Of a stretch of DNA of 64,000 nt, positions 28,831 through 38,431 are shown in pieces (position 1 is the stretch's first letter; each line of letters opens with the position of its first letter). The position numbers and the translations under genes are program-made. Source of the DNA: Pedobacter cryoconitis (GTDB lineage: Bacteria > Bacteroidota > Bacteroidia > Sphingobacteriales > Sphingobacteriaceae); the NCBI RefSeq assembly GCF_014200595.1, contig NZ_JACHCG010000001.1, forward strand, positions 496,001 through 560,000, in the 5' to 3' direction. The notes under the pieces were generated by a model that was given only the letters and a program-made list of their open reading frames with translations, ran no database searches and was not told the DNA's origin.

Positions 28831-31800
28831 ATGAATAAAAAGTGTGCGCTTGCTTTATTACTTTCTATCTGTTCTTACACAGCTTCTGCCCAAAAAGATG
28901 TGATTATGGCCCCTAGCCCAAACCCCACATCGCTGGCAAAATATATTGACAGACCAGTCAGTTATTATACGGGTATCCCCGAAATAAAAATTCCTTTGTG
29001 GTCTGTTAACTTAAAGAACTATACGCTTCCAATCGAACTAGCTTATCACAGTGGAGGAGTGAAAGTTGAAGAAGAGGCTTCATCTGTAGGATTAGGGTGG
29101 TCATTAATCAGTGGAGGAGTGATTACGCGGTCGGTAAGAGATTTACCCGATGATTATAATAAAGGAGAAGTATTAAAAAGGCAAGATGACAGATTACTTG
29201 ATTATTCTCCTAATGCAGAACACCCAAGAATAGGAAGATTCTGGTCTGGCAAATATGAAACCTTAAGAGACTTTGATTTCTCCAACGAAGATAAAAATTA
29301 TGTAATTAAAAATTTGCAAGCTTCAAAAGCTAATTACGAAACTGCATTTGGTTCTTTACAAGGAAATAATGATATAGAGCCAGATGTCTTTTATTTTTCA
29401 TTCGGAAATAAATCAGGGAAATTCATATTTGATGTAAATGGAAAAATTCAGGAAGCAGTGATGATACCTTATCAGGATATTGTTATTAGCCATACTTTGA
29501 GCTCTTCTGGTGAAATTTCATCTTTTACGATAAAAGATAATGATGGTACAGAGTATCTGTTTGATAAAATAGAAAGAATGGAACGCGTTGTTGGTTCAAA
29601 TACTAATGAAATCTGGGCATATAATTATACGGGTGGTTCAGGAACTGACCATGATTTACAATCCTTGATCAGGACAAGATATAATTCAAGCTGGTACCTA
29701 TCACAGATTAAAACAATTTATAAAGAGATTGTTTCATTTACTTATGCCGATGAAGAACTATTTCAATATGACCGCCCGATGGTTGGAGGAATTACTGGAA
29801 AGTATAATAATGGTTTGACTTATAATGGTGCTTATTTTAATTTTATTGGAAGTAATGAATCTGCTACTAAAAAAAGAATAACTAAAATTGAGACTGAAAA
29901 GGAAACCATTAATTTTCTATCGGACCATCTAAGACAGGATCAGTTAAAATCTTCTTATGCGCTCACTGATGTTGAGATTGTCAATAAATTCACCGGCAGT
30001 AAAATAAAAACTTATTCAATTGATTATTCTTATTTTCAAAGTCCTTTAAGTGAGGTTTTTACTGGATTAAGTACGGCGCTCTTTGATATTCCTGCGCAAT
30101 ACGTTCCCACTTATTATAAAAGATTGAAGCTGGATAAAATAACCGAAAAAGGCGAGAACAATGTCGCTAATCCTCCTTATATTTTTGAATACGATCAGTC
30201 TGTAGCACTTCCTCACCGGTTTTCCTTTCAACAGGATTTATGGGGATATTTTAATGGAGCTGCCGATAATAAAAATCTGTTTCCAAAGCTGTACATATAT
30301 CCTTCATTTAGTGGTAATGATAGATTTAGAGTATATCCGCTATGTTATACTTATTCAGGTAGCGATAATTATATATTGCCTGGATCTGACAGGCTTCCGA
30401 ACAATTCAGTAATGACTTCAGGAACCTTAAAAAAAGTTACCTATCCGACTGGTGGTCATACAGATTTTGTATTTGAACCCAATTCATTTTATGATGATCA
30501 ATGTAATTATACTGGAGGTGGATTAAGAATTAAAAGTATTAAAAATTATAGCTCGGCATTAGCTGATGTGGCATCAACTTCACGTTCCTATACTTATCTG
30601 AATGCAAATCAGGATGGGCAACCAAGCGGTCGTATCGTGGCTTTACCAAGCTATGCAGATCAGAATCTTAGCCAGACAAAATACTTTAGTTTTTCTCAAT
30701 CTGTATTAGGAGGGACTAGTGGAAGTATGGTGGGATATCAATCGGTTACAGAAAGGTCAGATAATGGTATTAATAATGGTAGTACAAGATATGAGTATAG
30801 TATGCCAGCCTTATACAATGAAAAAACTGATGCTGAATATAATTTGTATCGCATTAGTCAGCCCAAATGGACAGATAATGTAACAGCTAAAACACTTCCT
30901 GGGAACGGATATCAGGAATTCTTAAATTATAAAAATGCTTATCACCTGGTGCCAAATACAGCACCTTTTTCTTTAAATCCTGATTATGACTGGAATAGAG
31001 GGAAACTGATAAAAGAGAGTCATTTTAATAGTAGTGGGGGGCTTGTGAAAGAGATGACTAATCTCTATAAAATATATGATGGACCTTCTTGGAAAGGTTC
31101 GAAAAATGTCTATGGACTTGCTTATAATTTCATAGGGTATAGTGAGAATAATCATCAATATTCCATGGTTTATAGTAAGTACGAGTACCTGACTAACAGA
31201 GCTAATGTTATTGACTCTACTATCGTAAAAACTTATAATCCTTCTGCAGGAACAATAATACAAGCTGAAAAGTATAATTATTCAAAGAGGGGGCATATGA
31301 ATCCAATAGAAAAGATTACATCTCTGAGTAATGGAAGTATTAAAATTCAAAAGACACTTTTTCCTTACGATTATTTAAGCGATAGTCCCCTCGATCCGGG
31401 AATATTGGCTATGAGGAAAAGAAATTATATAGCTATACCCATAGAGGAAATAGTATATATCCTTAAGGATAACCAGAGGGCAGCAATTTCCGGTAATTTT
31501 ATGAGATATCGGATATCCAATGATGACTATATTCTTCCCGGAAATATAGCTAAAGTAGAGACAACTGAGCCGATTACTAATTTTAGAGAGTCACATACAT
31601 ATTTTGAAGATATAAGACCTGATGGCAGATATAAAGAATTTTTCTCTTATGATGAATTTGATGCGCGTGGAAATTTAGTACAATCTACGGCTGAGAAAAG
31701 TATGATAAAGACTTATATCTGGGGTGCGGGCAAGAAAAATCCTGTGGCTGAAATCGTAAATTCCAGGAAGACAGATGTTGCTTATGCAGGGTTTGAGGGA

Positions 31801-32292
31801 GAGATAAATGGAGGATGGAGTGGGATTGAAGTCTTGCCTGTTGATGATTCTGGTGGGTTTCTTGGTAATTGTTCCTATGACCTGGGATTAAGTCAGCAAG
31901 CCTTGTTAAAACAAGGCCTGAGCCCCTCTAAAACATACGAGTTATCTTTCTGGACAACAAATCCTGCAGGAACAATCGTGAAGAAAGACAGTCAGCAGAT
32001 TTCCGGAAGTATAGGGGCGACCCGCCGGGGATATACCTATGTTAAATTTTCTTTTTCTGGTTCATCTTCATTAAGTATTAGTGGTACCGGTAGTATTGAT
32101 GAACTGAAGCTATATCCTGCTGATGCCTCAATGACAACTTGTACACTAGACCCATTGATTGGAATTAAGAATAAAACCGATGACAAGGGGCAGACTACCT
32201 ATTACGAATATGATAATTTTCAAAGATTAAAGAACGTCAAAGACCAGAATGGGAATATTATTAAGAATTACGATTATCACTATAAACCATAA
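28831..32292 (+). CDS. Large secreted RHS/YD-repeat protein (first of pair)
   Basis: A 1153-residue protein with signal peptide MNKKCALALLLSICSYTASA. The N-terminal ~500 residues have the conserved opening of Bacteroidota RHS-associated proteins (PSPNPTSLAKYIDRPVSYYTGIPEIKIPLW, ELAYHSGGVKVEEEASSVGLGWSL, IFDVNGK). The C-terminus has a YD repeat (TTYYEYDNFQRLKNVKDQNGNIIKNYDYHYKP). It appears to be the shell-forming partner of the RHS-core protein encoded one base after its stop. By analogy with TcB/TcC the pair could enclose the second protein's C-terminal payload; the analogy is inference. It lacks the RHS core motif and any toxin domain of its own. Confidence 0.82.
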   Translation: MNKKCALALLLSICSYTASAQKDVIMAPSPNPTSLAKYIDRPVSYYTGIPEIKIPLWSVNLKNYTLPIELAYHSGGVKVEEEASSVGLGWSLISGGVITRSVRDLPDDYNKGEVLKRQDDRLLDYSPNAEHPRIGRFWSGKYETLRDFDFSNEDKNYVIKNLQASKANYETAFGSLQGNNDIEPDVFYFSFGNKSGKFIFDVNGKIQEAVMIPYQDIVISHTLSSSGEISSFTIKDNDGTEYLFDKIERMERVVGSNTNEIWAYNYTGGSGTDHDLQSLIRTRYNSSWYLSQIKTIYKEIVSFTYADEELFQYDRPMVGGITGKYNNGLTYNGAYFNFIGSNESATKKRITKIETEKETINFLSDHLRQDQLKSSYALTDVEIVNKFTGSKIKTYSIDYSYFQSPLSEVFTGLSTALFDIPAQYVPTYYKRLKLDKITEKGENNVANPPYIFEYDQSVALPHRFSFQQDLWGYFNGAADNKNLFPKLYIYPSFSGNDRFRVYPLCYTYSGSDNYILPGSDRLPNNSVMTSGTLKKVTYPTGGHTDFVFEPNSFYDDQCNYTGGGLRIKSIKNYSSALADVASTSRSYTYLNANQDGQPSGRIVALPSYADQNLSQTKYFSFSQSVLGGTSGSMVGYQSVTERSDNGINNGSTRYEYSMPALYNEKTDAEYNLYRISQPKWTDNVTAKTLPGNGYQEFLNYKNAYHLVPNTAPFSLNPDYDWNRGKLIKESHFNSSGGLVKEMTNLYKIYDGPSWKGSKNVYGLAYNFIGYSENNHQYSMVYSKYEYLTNRANVIDSTIVKTYNPSAGTIIQAEKYNYSKRGHMNPIEKITSLSNGSIKIQKTLFPYDYLSDSPLDPGILAMRKRNYIAIPIEEIVYILKDNQRAAISGNFMRYRISNDDYILPGNIAKVETTEPITNFRESHTYFEDIRPDGRYKEFFSYDEFDARGNLVQSTAEKSMIKTYIWGAGKKNPVAEIVNSRKTDVAYAGFEGEINGGWSGIEVLPVDDSGGFLGNCSYDLGLSQQALLKQGLSPSKTYELSFWTTNPAGTIVKKDSQQISGSIGATRRGYTYVKFSFSGSSSLSISGTGSIDELKLYPADASMTTCTLDPLIGIKNKTDDKGQTTYYEYDNFQRLKNVKDQNGNIIKNYDYHYKP

Positions 32293-32293
32293 T

Positions 32294-32788
32294 ATGAAAA
32301 ACAGACTAATTTTATTTTCACTTAGGGTTTTAGTACTATTCGCTATATTATTTATCTCCTTCAATACTGATAGTATAGCTCAAAATTTGAGTTTTAATAA
32401 ATACAATGGAGAGAAGGAGATTGCCGCGACTGAAAGTATTAAACTGACTAATGGTTTTCTTGTACCTAAAGGAAGCACCTTCAGGGCTTATATTACAAAT
32501 GTTAATTGTGCACCACTTGCTTCAGTTCCTAGTGTGGACCAGAATTATATAGTAAGTAATTATATAAAGAAACAATTTATCACTGATGCCAGTCAGCTAT
32601 CCGGGTTAAATATTTGTGAGCTAAATCAGACTATTCAATATTTTGATGGTTTGGGAAGACTTGCTCAGACAGTAGCTGTAAAAGAAAGTCCTGCCCAGAA
32701 AGATGTGGTGCTGCCGGTAGTTTATGATGATGCAGGACGGGAGGCAACAATACCTTTCTTATGCAGATCCGGGTATAGCAAATGGTAG
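32294..32788 (+). pseudogene. N-terminal part of RHS protein with DUF6443 domain, ended by a frameshift
   Basis: 165 residues from the ATG at 32294 (signal MKNRLILFSLRVLVLFAILFI...DSIAQ), containing the DUF6443 domain (QNYIVSNYIKKQFI... GLGRLAQTVAVKESPAQKDVVLPVVYDDAGR). The normal continuation of this family after YDDAGR is a segment like QQYLSYADPGIANGSYK. That segment is present at 32746 onward, but one frame over. The two frames meet at a GGG run (32739-32741). Removing one G would join them into one ~1135-residue protein. The gene is therefore a frameshift pseudogene, a phase-variable gene, or carries a sequence error. It begins one base after the stop of the preceding RHS gene. Confidence 0.8.
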
Positions 32789-35699
32789 TTATAAAGACAA
32801 TGCGCTAACAGCGGATCAGGGAATTATGGGCTTCTACAACCCTGTTGGTAGCAGTGGAAATCAACAGGCTAATGGTATCATCAGAACAGCTTATCCTTTT
32901 AGTAAGACCATTTTTGAATCCAGCCCTTTAAACCGTATTGCTGAGAAAGGTGAAACTGGAGCGGCATGGCAGCCTGAAACATCCCGTGATGCTAAAGGCC
33001 GTACCAAAATAACTGAATATGGTACGAATTCAAAAACAGATGATGTGAAGCTTTGGACAATTAAAACGAACGGTACTAATAGCATTGTTAATTATGCGGA
33101 ATCCAGTCTGTCTAAAACTACGTTGAAGGATGAGAATTGGGTAAGCGGTAAAAATGGAACAATAGAAGAATTTACTGATTTTGAGGGGCGCTTAATACTC
33201 AAAAGGGTTTGGGAAAATGATATTGTATCCCTTTCTACTTATTATATATATGATGATTTAGGTAACCTGAGGTATATTGTTCCTCCTGCAACTACAGCAT
33301 CGTCATTTACCGAATCGGAAACAGATAATCTGTTTAATCAGTATATCTTTGCTTATCATTATGATAACAAGCAGCGGGTCGTTGAAAAGAAAATTCCTGG
33401 CAAAGGATGGGAATACATTGTTTATAATAAACTGGGGTTGATTGTAATGATGCAGGATGCTGTTCAAAGAGATAAAGAGAGTCAGGATTGGACAGTGGTT
33501 AAGTATGACGGGCAGGGAAGACAAATAATTACTGGTATTTATAAATATGGGGCTAAGGCTATTAACAATTATAGGGTGGATATCCAGACAGCTGTGGATG
33601 CACAGGCTAATCAATGGGAAGACAAAGTTGCAACTGGAATTGGTTATTCAGTAGATCGGACATATCCAACTGCTGCACTATCTGTTGTGTTGAGTATCAA
33701 TTATTATGATGATTATACTGCTCCTGGAATGCCTTATTATAAAAGTGATGACTATAGTAAAATGACCAAAGGTCTTGCTACAGCTACTAGTGTTAATGTA
33801 CTGGGCACAGCAACGAGGTTATGGACAGTAAACTATTATGATGATGAGGCCAGAATAACAAAGGTATATAAGCAGCATTATCAGAGCGGCGGAGTGAATA
33901 TTGCCAATTATGATGAGATTACTAATAATTACAATTTTGCAGGAGAACTCACATCGGGCACCAGAATTCACCGGAACGGAAGTAGTGTTACAACAATTGG
34001 TAATAGTTATGCTTACGACCATGTGGGCAGAGCTAAAACTGTCAGACAAAAGATCAATACTGGAACAGAAGTCGTATTAAGTAAATTCAGCTACAATGAA
34101 ATTGGTCAGCTATTAAAAAAAGAACTTCATAGTACAGATGACGGTAAAAGTTTTCTTCAAAAAATGTTGTTTGCTTACAATGAGCGCGGGTGGCTTAAGT
34201 CGGAGATCTCTGATGAATTTAGTATGGGGCTGAAATATGAAGATGGTAAGGTCCCTCAATATAATGGTAATATAAGCAACCAGGAATGGGGCGCTGCATC
34301 AAGTTTCTCAAATGTATTCAGTTACACTTATGATAAATTAGGCAGACTGAAGACAGGAAATAGTACAGGGATAATATTGAGTGAAGAGATCAGCTATGAC
34401 CCAATCGGAAATATCAGTACAATGAACAGGGATGCTGGAGGGAAGAGTACTTATAATTATATAGGAAGTCAGTTAACCAGTATTACCGGAGGCTCATTAG
34501 CAACAAATACAAATTATACTTATGATAACAATGGTAGTGCTGTTAAAGATGGGAGAACCGGGGTCACATTAATTTATAATTTGCTGAATCTTCCGGCAAC
34601 GGCTACGAAAACGGGTTTGAATCTGGCTTATACTTACGATGCAACCGGGAACAAACTTATGAAGGTGAGTAATGGAGATGCAAGATATTATGTAGATGGA
34701 ATAGAATACGACAACAATAACAACATTGAAATTATTCGCACCACAGAAGGGCAGGCGCGGAACAATTCCGGGGTTTATAGTTATGAATATAACCTTACGG
34801 ATCATTTGGGAAATATAAGGTATAGTTTTTATAAAAACCCGGTAACGAATACATTAACCAGGCTTCAGCAAACTAATTATTATCCGTTTGGAAAAGCATC
34901 GTTTGTAGTCAAAGGAAATAATAAATATCTTTATAACGGGAAGGAAATTCAGGAAGAATTAGGAGAACAATTTGATTACGGGGCAAGATTCTATGATCCG
35001 GTAATAGCGAGATGGAATGTGGTGGATAAACTTGCGGATGAACCCGAGCAAATTGATAAATCGCCTTATGCCTATGGTTGGAATAATCCGGTAAAAAATA
35101 CCGATCCTGATGGAAACTGTCCGAATTGCCTGATTGGTGCATTAATTGGTGCTGCTATTGATTATGGTGAACAGGTTGCTGCTAATTATATTGAAGGGAA
35201 ATCAAATCCCTGGACAAAAAATATTAATCTTGTTTCGATAGGCACATCAGCAGCAGCTGGTTTTATAACAAGTGGCGGAAGTGCGATTCAAAGCGTAGGT
35301 GCAAAATTAGCTGTTAAAGCCGGAGCATCTCTGGTTAACAATACGATTAAAGTTACCACGTCAAGTACTGGTTTAAAAACAGAGATCGAAACTAATGCGT
35401 TTAATGTATTTAAAAATACAGCAATAGATTTAGGGACCGATAAAGTAGCTGGTAAACTGAGTGGGAAAGCTGGGGGAGCATTGTCAAAAATTGGTGTTAC
35501 AAACGCTGGCAGACTGTCAAGTACATCTAAAGCTGTTGTCAAAGCTTTAGGAGTAAATGTTACAAGAGCAACTACGGCAACCGTAAAGACTGGGTTAAAA
35601 GCAGTTACAAAAGTAGCTACACATACTGTTGAAAGTAGTATAAAAGCTGCTACGAGTTCAAAGGCCGGTGAATTAAAAACAAGAACTAATCAACAATAA
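32724..35699 (+). CDS. RHS repeat-associated core protein, C-terminal part after frameshift
   Basis: A 991-codon open frame continuing the DUF6443 gene. Nominal start is the ATG at 32724, inside the upstream frame, so it is probably not an independent start. It carries YD repeats (YAYDHVGRAKTVRQKI, SYTYDKLGRLKTGNST, YTYDATGNKLMKVS) and the RHS core YNLTDHLGNIRYSF ... YNGKEIQEELGEQFDYGARFYDPVIARWNVVDKLAD ... PYAYGWNNPVKNTDPDG, about residues 690-800. After the core is a ~190-residue variable tail with a Gly/Ala-rich hydrophobic stretch and a Lys/Thr/Ala-rich end. No known toxin fold is recognisable. A small membrane protein gene follows after one base, in the position of an immunity gene. Confidence 0.85.
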   Translation: MMMQDGRQQYLSYADPGIANGSYKDNALTADQGIMGFYNPVGSSGNQQANGIIRTAYPFSKTIFESSPLNRIAEKGETGAAWQPETSRDAKGRTKITEYGTNSKTDDVKLWTIKTNGTNSIVNYAESSLSKTTLKDENWVSGKNGTIEEFTDFEGRLILKRVWENDIVSLSTYYIYDDLGNLRYIVPPATTASSFTESETDNLFNQYIFAYHYDNKQRVVEKKIPGKGWEYIVYNKLGLIVMMQDAVQRDKESQDWTVVKYDGQGRQIITGIYKYGAKAINNYRVDIQTAVDAQANQWEDKVATGIGYSVDRTYPTAALSVVLSINYYDDYTAPGMPYYKSDDYSKMTKGLATATSVNVLGTATRLWTVNYYDDEARITKVYKQHYQSGGVNIANYDEITNNYNFAGELTSGTRIHRNGSSVTTIGNSYAYDHVGRAKTVRQKINTGTEVVLSKFSYNEIGQLLKKELHSTDDGKSFLQKMLFAYNERGWLKSEISDEFSMGLKYEDGKVPQYNGNISNQEWGAASSFSNVFSYTYDKLGRLKTGNSTGIILSEEISYDPIGNISTMNRDAGGKSTYNYIGSQLTSITGGSLATNTNYTYDNNGSAVKDGRTGVTLIYNLLNLPATATKTGLNLAYTYDATGNKLMKVSNGDARYYVDGIEYDNNNNIEIIRTTEGQARNNSGVYSYEYNLTDHLGNIRYSFYKNPVTNTLTRLQQTNYYPFGKASFVVKGNNKYLYNGKEIQEELGEQFDYGARFYDPVIARWNVVDKLADEPEQIDKSPYAYGWNNPVKNTDPDGNCPNCLIGALIGAAIDYGEQVAANYIEGKSNPWTKNINLVSIGTSAAAGFITSGGSAIQSVGAKLAVKAGASLVNNTIKVTTSSTGLKTEIETNAFNVFKNTAIDLGTDKVAGKLSGKAGGALSKIGVTNAGRLSSTSKAVVKALGVNVTRATTATVKTGLKAVTKVATHTVESSIKAATSSKAGELKTRTNQQ

Positions 35700-35700
35700 G

Positions 35701-36027
35701 ATGAAGAAAGTGAAAAATATTGTGTGGATTGTTATAGGAATACTGATTGTAGGATATGTGATTTATAAAATTGCAGTAAATTCTTTTACCGACAGCTTGC
35801 TGGGTAATAATCCTCAGCGAGCAAAAGCAGTAATTATTGACCATCGTAATTATATGCCAAATCAACCGGTAAAAGCTGAGTTCTCTTATTCTTATCAGTT
35901 TATGGTCAATGGCGAGAAATATATAGGTAATTCTCATGATATTACCGTTAAAGTTGGTGATAGTGTGGAAATTGAATACAATAAGGAACATCCTAATGTT
36001 AATAAACCTTTAAACCCCAAAGAATGA
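35701..36027 (+). CDS. Small membrane protein (DUF3592-like), possible immunity protein
   Basis: 108 residues with one N-terminal membrane segment (IVWIVIGILIVGYVIYKI) and a periplasm-facing domain (RAKAVIIDHRNYMPNQPVKAEFSYSYQFMVNGEKYIGNSHDITVKVGDSVEIEY) that resembles the DUF3592 beta-fold. It starts one base after the RHS gene stop, so it is co-transcribed with it. Position and size fit an immunity or accessory protein for the RHS tail, but nothing in the sequence proves it. Confidence 0.65.
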   Translation: MKKVKNIVWIVIGILIVGYVIYKIAVNSFTDSLLGNNPQRAKAVIIDHRNYMPNQPVKAEFSYSYQFMVNGEKYIGNSHDITVKVGDSVEIEYNKEHPNVNKPLNPKE

Positions 36028-36040
36028 GATTATTCTGCTG

Positions 36041-36078
36041 GGATTGTGCTAAGCCCAATAGTGGGCTTAGCACAATCC
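36041..36078. terminator. Bidirectional hairpin between convergent genes
   Basis: A perfect 16-bp stem, GGATTGTGCTAAGCCC (36041-36056) with 36063-36078, and a 6-base loop. It lies between the converging RHS-accessory and kinase genes and could stop both transcripts. Confidence 0.75.
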
Positions 36079-36140
36079 TTTGAAGGAACGATTACCAGCT
36101 CTAATAGTTATATTATACGGAACAGCCAATGAACTATCCT

Positions 36141-37199
36141 TTACTGAGTCATTATCTTTCCTGTAATTTCTTCCAGCTCAGGTTCCAGTTCCAGGTATCT
36201 TTCCAGTAAAGTGACCTGGTTTTTTGTGCGGTCTAAATTATGGCCTTCATATTTTTCCCCATAATAAATATCATTTTGAAGATAATCTGCCAGGAAACGG
36301 ATAGCCTGCATATAAATCAAAAACTTTCCGGCATAAGTGAAATAACTTTTCTCCGTTGCAGTTAATACATCGCCCATTTCTTCCATATATCCATCGTATA
36401 TCGCCTTAAAGAAATCTTTCCTGACATTGATTTTAGTCAGATCTGTTTCTTCTTCATTTGCAGAAGACAAATATGTTCTCATCATATCACCCACATCGCT
36501 AATAAAATATCCTGGCATTACGGTATCCAGATCAATTACACAGATCCCTTTATTTTCCTGGTCAAAAAGAACATTATTAATTTTTGTATCATGATGGATG
36601 ACCCGCTGCGGGATCTCTTTGCGTTCTACTATCTTTTTATAGGTAGCCACAATATCCGCATGTTTCATGATGAAAGAAATTAAGTCTTCAGACTTTTCTT
36701 TCCGCTGACCAGAAGCTTGTGCTACGGCGGCAGTAAACTGATCGAAACGTAAGGTCAGGTTATGGAAGTCGGGTAGGGTGATGTGTAATTTTTTAACGTC
36801 AAAATCATTCAGCAACCTGGAGAATCTTCCGAATTGCTTTGCACCTTCATAAGCCTCTTCTTTTTTATTCAGCACATTCAGCGAATGTGAATTCTCTACA
36901 AAAGGGAATAACCTGAAATATCCATCTGGTGTTTCCATTAACGACTCGCCTGATATTCCGGGAAGTGCAGAAACAAAAAGATATTCAGGATGTGTTTTAC
37001 TTAAATAAGCCTTTAGTGCAGCTATATTCTGATCGATATCATGTGGCCTTTTAAATACAGATTGATTGACCTGCTGTAATATATATCCGTTGGTAGGTGT
37101 AGTTATTTTCCAGGTACGATTGATCAGACCATCTCCAAATAATTGTACGTCATTTCCAGCAGTTTCCATTCCGTACAACGGTAAAATTTGATCAAGCAT
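36141..37199 (-). CDS. Phosphotransferase of the APH fold, N-acetylhexosamine 1-kinase-like
   Basis: A 352-residue kinase of the aminoglycoside/choline phosphotransferase fold. Features resembling N-acetylhexosamine 1-kinase NahK are FGDGLINRTWKI (21-32), the catalytic loop HHDTKINNVLFD (202-213, Asp204) and the metal-binding VIDLDTVMPG (221-230, Asp223/Asp225). It would phosphorylate GalNAc or GlcNAc in the cytoplasm. That fits the GH109 alpha-N-acetylgalactosaminidase at 45535, under the same palindromic sites. It follows the LacI gene with a GCAAACGTTTGT site in the 82-base gap. No signal peptide. The sugar specificity is inferred from context. Confidence 0.78.
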   Translation of the reverse strand: MLDQILPLYGMETAGNDVQLFGDGLINRTWKITTPTNGYILQQVNQSVFKRPHDIDQNIAALKAYLSKTHPEYLFVSALPGISGESLMETPDGYFRLFPFVENSHSLNVLNKKEEAYEGAKQFGRFSRLLNDFDVKKLHITLPDFHNLTLRFDQFTAAVAQASGQRKEKSEDLISFIMKHADIVATYKKIVERKEIPQRVIHHDTKINNVLFDQENKGICVIDLDTVMPGYFISDVGDMMRTYLSSANEEETDLTKINVRKDFFKAIYDGYMEEMGDVLTATEKSYFTYAGKFLIYMQAIRFLADYLQNDIYYGEKYEGHNLDRTKNQVTLLERYLELEPELEEITGKIMTQ

Positions 37200-37263
37200 A
37201 AATTAAGCGGGTTTATTTTTTTCGTAAACTCAAACTTAATCAATTTCGCTATCAGATCATTGT

Positions 37264-37275
37264 GCAAACGTTTGT
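37264..37275. promoter_or_regulatory. LacI-type operator GCAAACGTTTGT upstream of the kinase gene
   Basis: One base short of the perfect palindrome. It lies in the 82-base gap between the LacI stop and the kinase start, 65 bases from the kinase ATG. Confidence 0.7.
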
Positions 37276-37281
37276 GTAAAC

Positions 37282-38328
37282 TTATTTCTCCTTGCCAATG
37301 ATCAGCTCTGACTCCACAACTACGTTATAGTAAGCAGGTTCTGCATCAGAATCGCTCTTCGGTTTGTTAATCAGATCCAATAAAATATCGGCTGCTTTCT
37401 TTCCCTGTTTATAGGGAAACTGCTCTACAGAAGCAATCGGAGTAAAGTCCATATAATTGATCAGTGGCAGATTTGCGTAACTCACAAAGTCGATATCTTT
37501 ATTGATCTGTATATTTAAAGAACGCGCATAGCGGATCGCAAATAAGGCTACATAATCATTGAAAGTCACAATTGCAGTGGGCTTGCGTTTATGGTTCAGG
37601 AAGTTATCCATAGACTCAATCGTTCCCGCCTCTGTCAAATCACAATTGACTATTAAAGAAGGATCAAATTTTAACCGGTGGGAAGTCATCGCCTTAATGT
37701 ACCCATTTTTTCTTTCTGTGCTGGCTACCAGGTTGGTAGGGCCATTAATCATACCTATGGTACGGTGACCTTTTTTCAATAAGAAGTTTACTGCTTCAAA
37801 AGTACCGGATTCCAGGTTAGAGGCTACAAAATGTATATTCTTTACCGGAGGGATGCGGTCGAAAAATACTATAGGGATATTTGATTTCTTAAAGGCCTCA
37901 AAATGTTCGTAGGTATTGGTCGTTTTGGAAACTGAAATCAGCAGGCCGTCAACGCGCTGCATCTTCATCTTTTCGATCAGGAGTTTCTCTCTGTCTGCAT
38001 CGTCATGGGATTGAGCGAGCAAAACAGTATAATTTCTTTTGTAAGCAATATCTTCAATTCCGCTGATTGCAGCCGAGAAAAAGGATTCAGCCAGTTCTGG
38101 CAAAATAACGCCTATGGTATGTGATTTACCCTGTAAAAATTGAATAGCTCTTTGATTAGGCTCATAATTAAGCTCTTTGGCCATCTTTTTTACCCGCATT
38201 TTAGTGATTAAACCTATGCTGGAATGGTCATTTAAAGCTCTTGAAACGGTCGAAACCGAGATGTCAAGAAGCTTTGCTATCTCTTTTATGGTAGTTGGTT
38301 TATCTGACATTTGTTCCAAATGTTGCAA
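37282..38328 (-). CDS. LacI family transcriptional regulator
   Basis: A 348-residue LacI-type regulator. The DNA-binding head is TTIKEIAKLLDISVSTVSRALNDHSSIG (about 12-39) with hinge AKELNYEPNQRA. The sugar-binding periplasmic-type core (HTIGVILPELAESFFSAAISGIEDIA...) extends to the end. The start could be Met7 (38310). It sits between a sugar kinase gene and a SusCD locus, and palindromes of the classic LacI/GalR type (GCAAACGTTTGC) lie in front of the kinase gene, the SusC gene and the GH109 operon. It is therefore the probable regulator of this regulon. The effector sugar, possibly GalNAc or its phosphate, is inferred. Confidence 0.93.
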   Translation of the reverse strand: MQHLEQMSDKPTTIKEIAKLLDISVSTVSRALNDHSSIGLITKMRVKKMAKELNYEPNQRAIQFLQGKSHTIGVILPELAESFFSAAISGIEDIAYKRNYTVLLAQSHDDADREKLLIEKMKMQRVDGLLISVSKTTNTYEHFEAFKKSNIPIVFFDRIPPVKNIHFVASNLESGTFEAVNFLLKKGHRTIGMINGPTNLVASTERKNGYIKAMTSHRLKFDPSLIVNCDLTEAGTIESMDNFLNHKRKPTAIVTFNDYVALFAIRYARSLNIQINKDIDFVSYANLPLINYMDFTPIASVEQFPYKQGKKAADILLDLINKPKSDSDAEPAYYNVVVESELIIGKEK

Positions 38329-38361
38329 TTATCTTTTAATATAAGTAATTAAAATGATTAA

Positions 38362-38392
38362 ATAAAAAGCCCCGGCTATTATTGCCAGGGCT
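38362..38392 (-). terminator. Terminator of the SusCD-DUF3472 operon
   Basis: AGCCCTGGC/GCCGGGGCT hairpin read on the minus strand, followed by a T-run (plus-strand A's at 38362-38368). It separates the locus 2 operon from the LacI gene. Confidence 0.8.
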
Positions 38393-38431
38393 AATTGCTG
38401 AATATCAAATGATAAATTATACAGGATTCGC

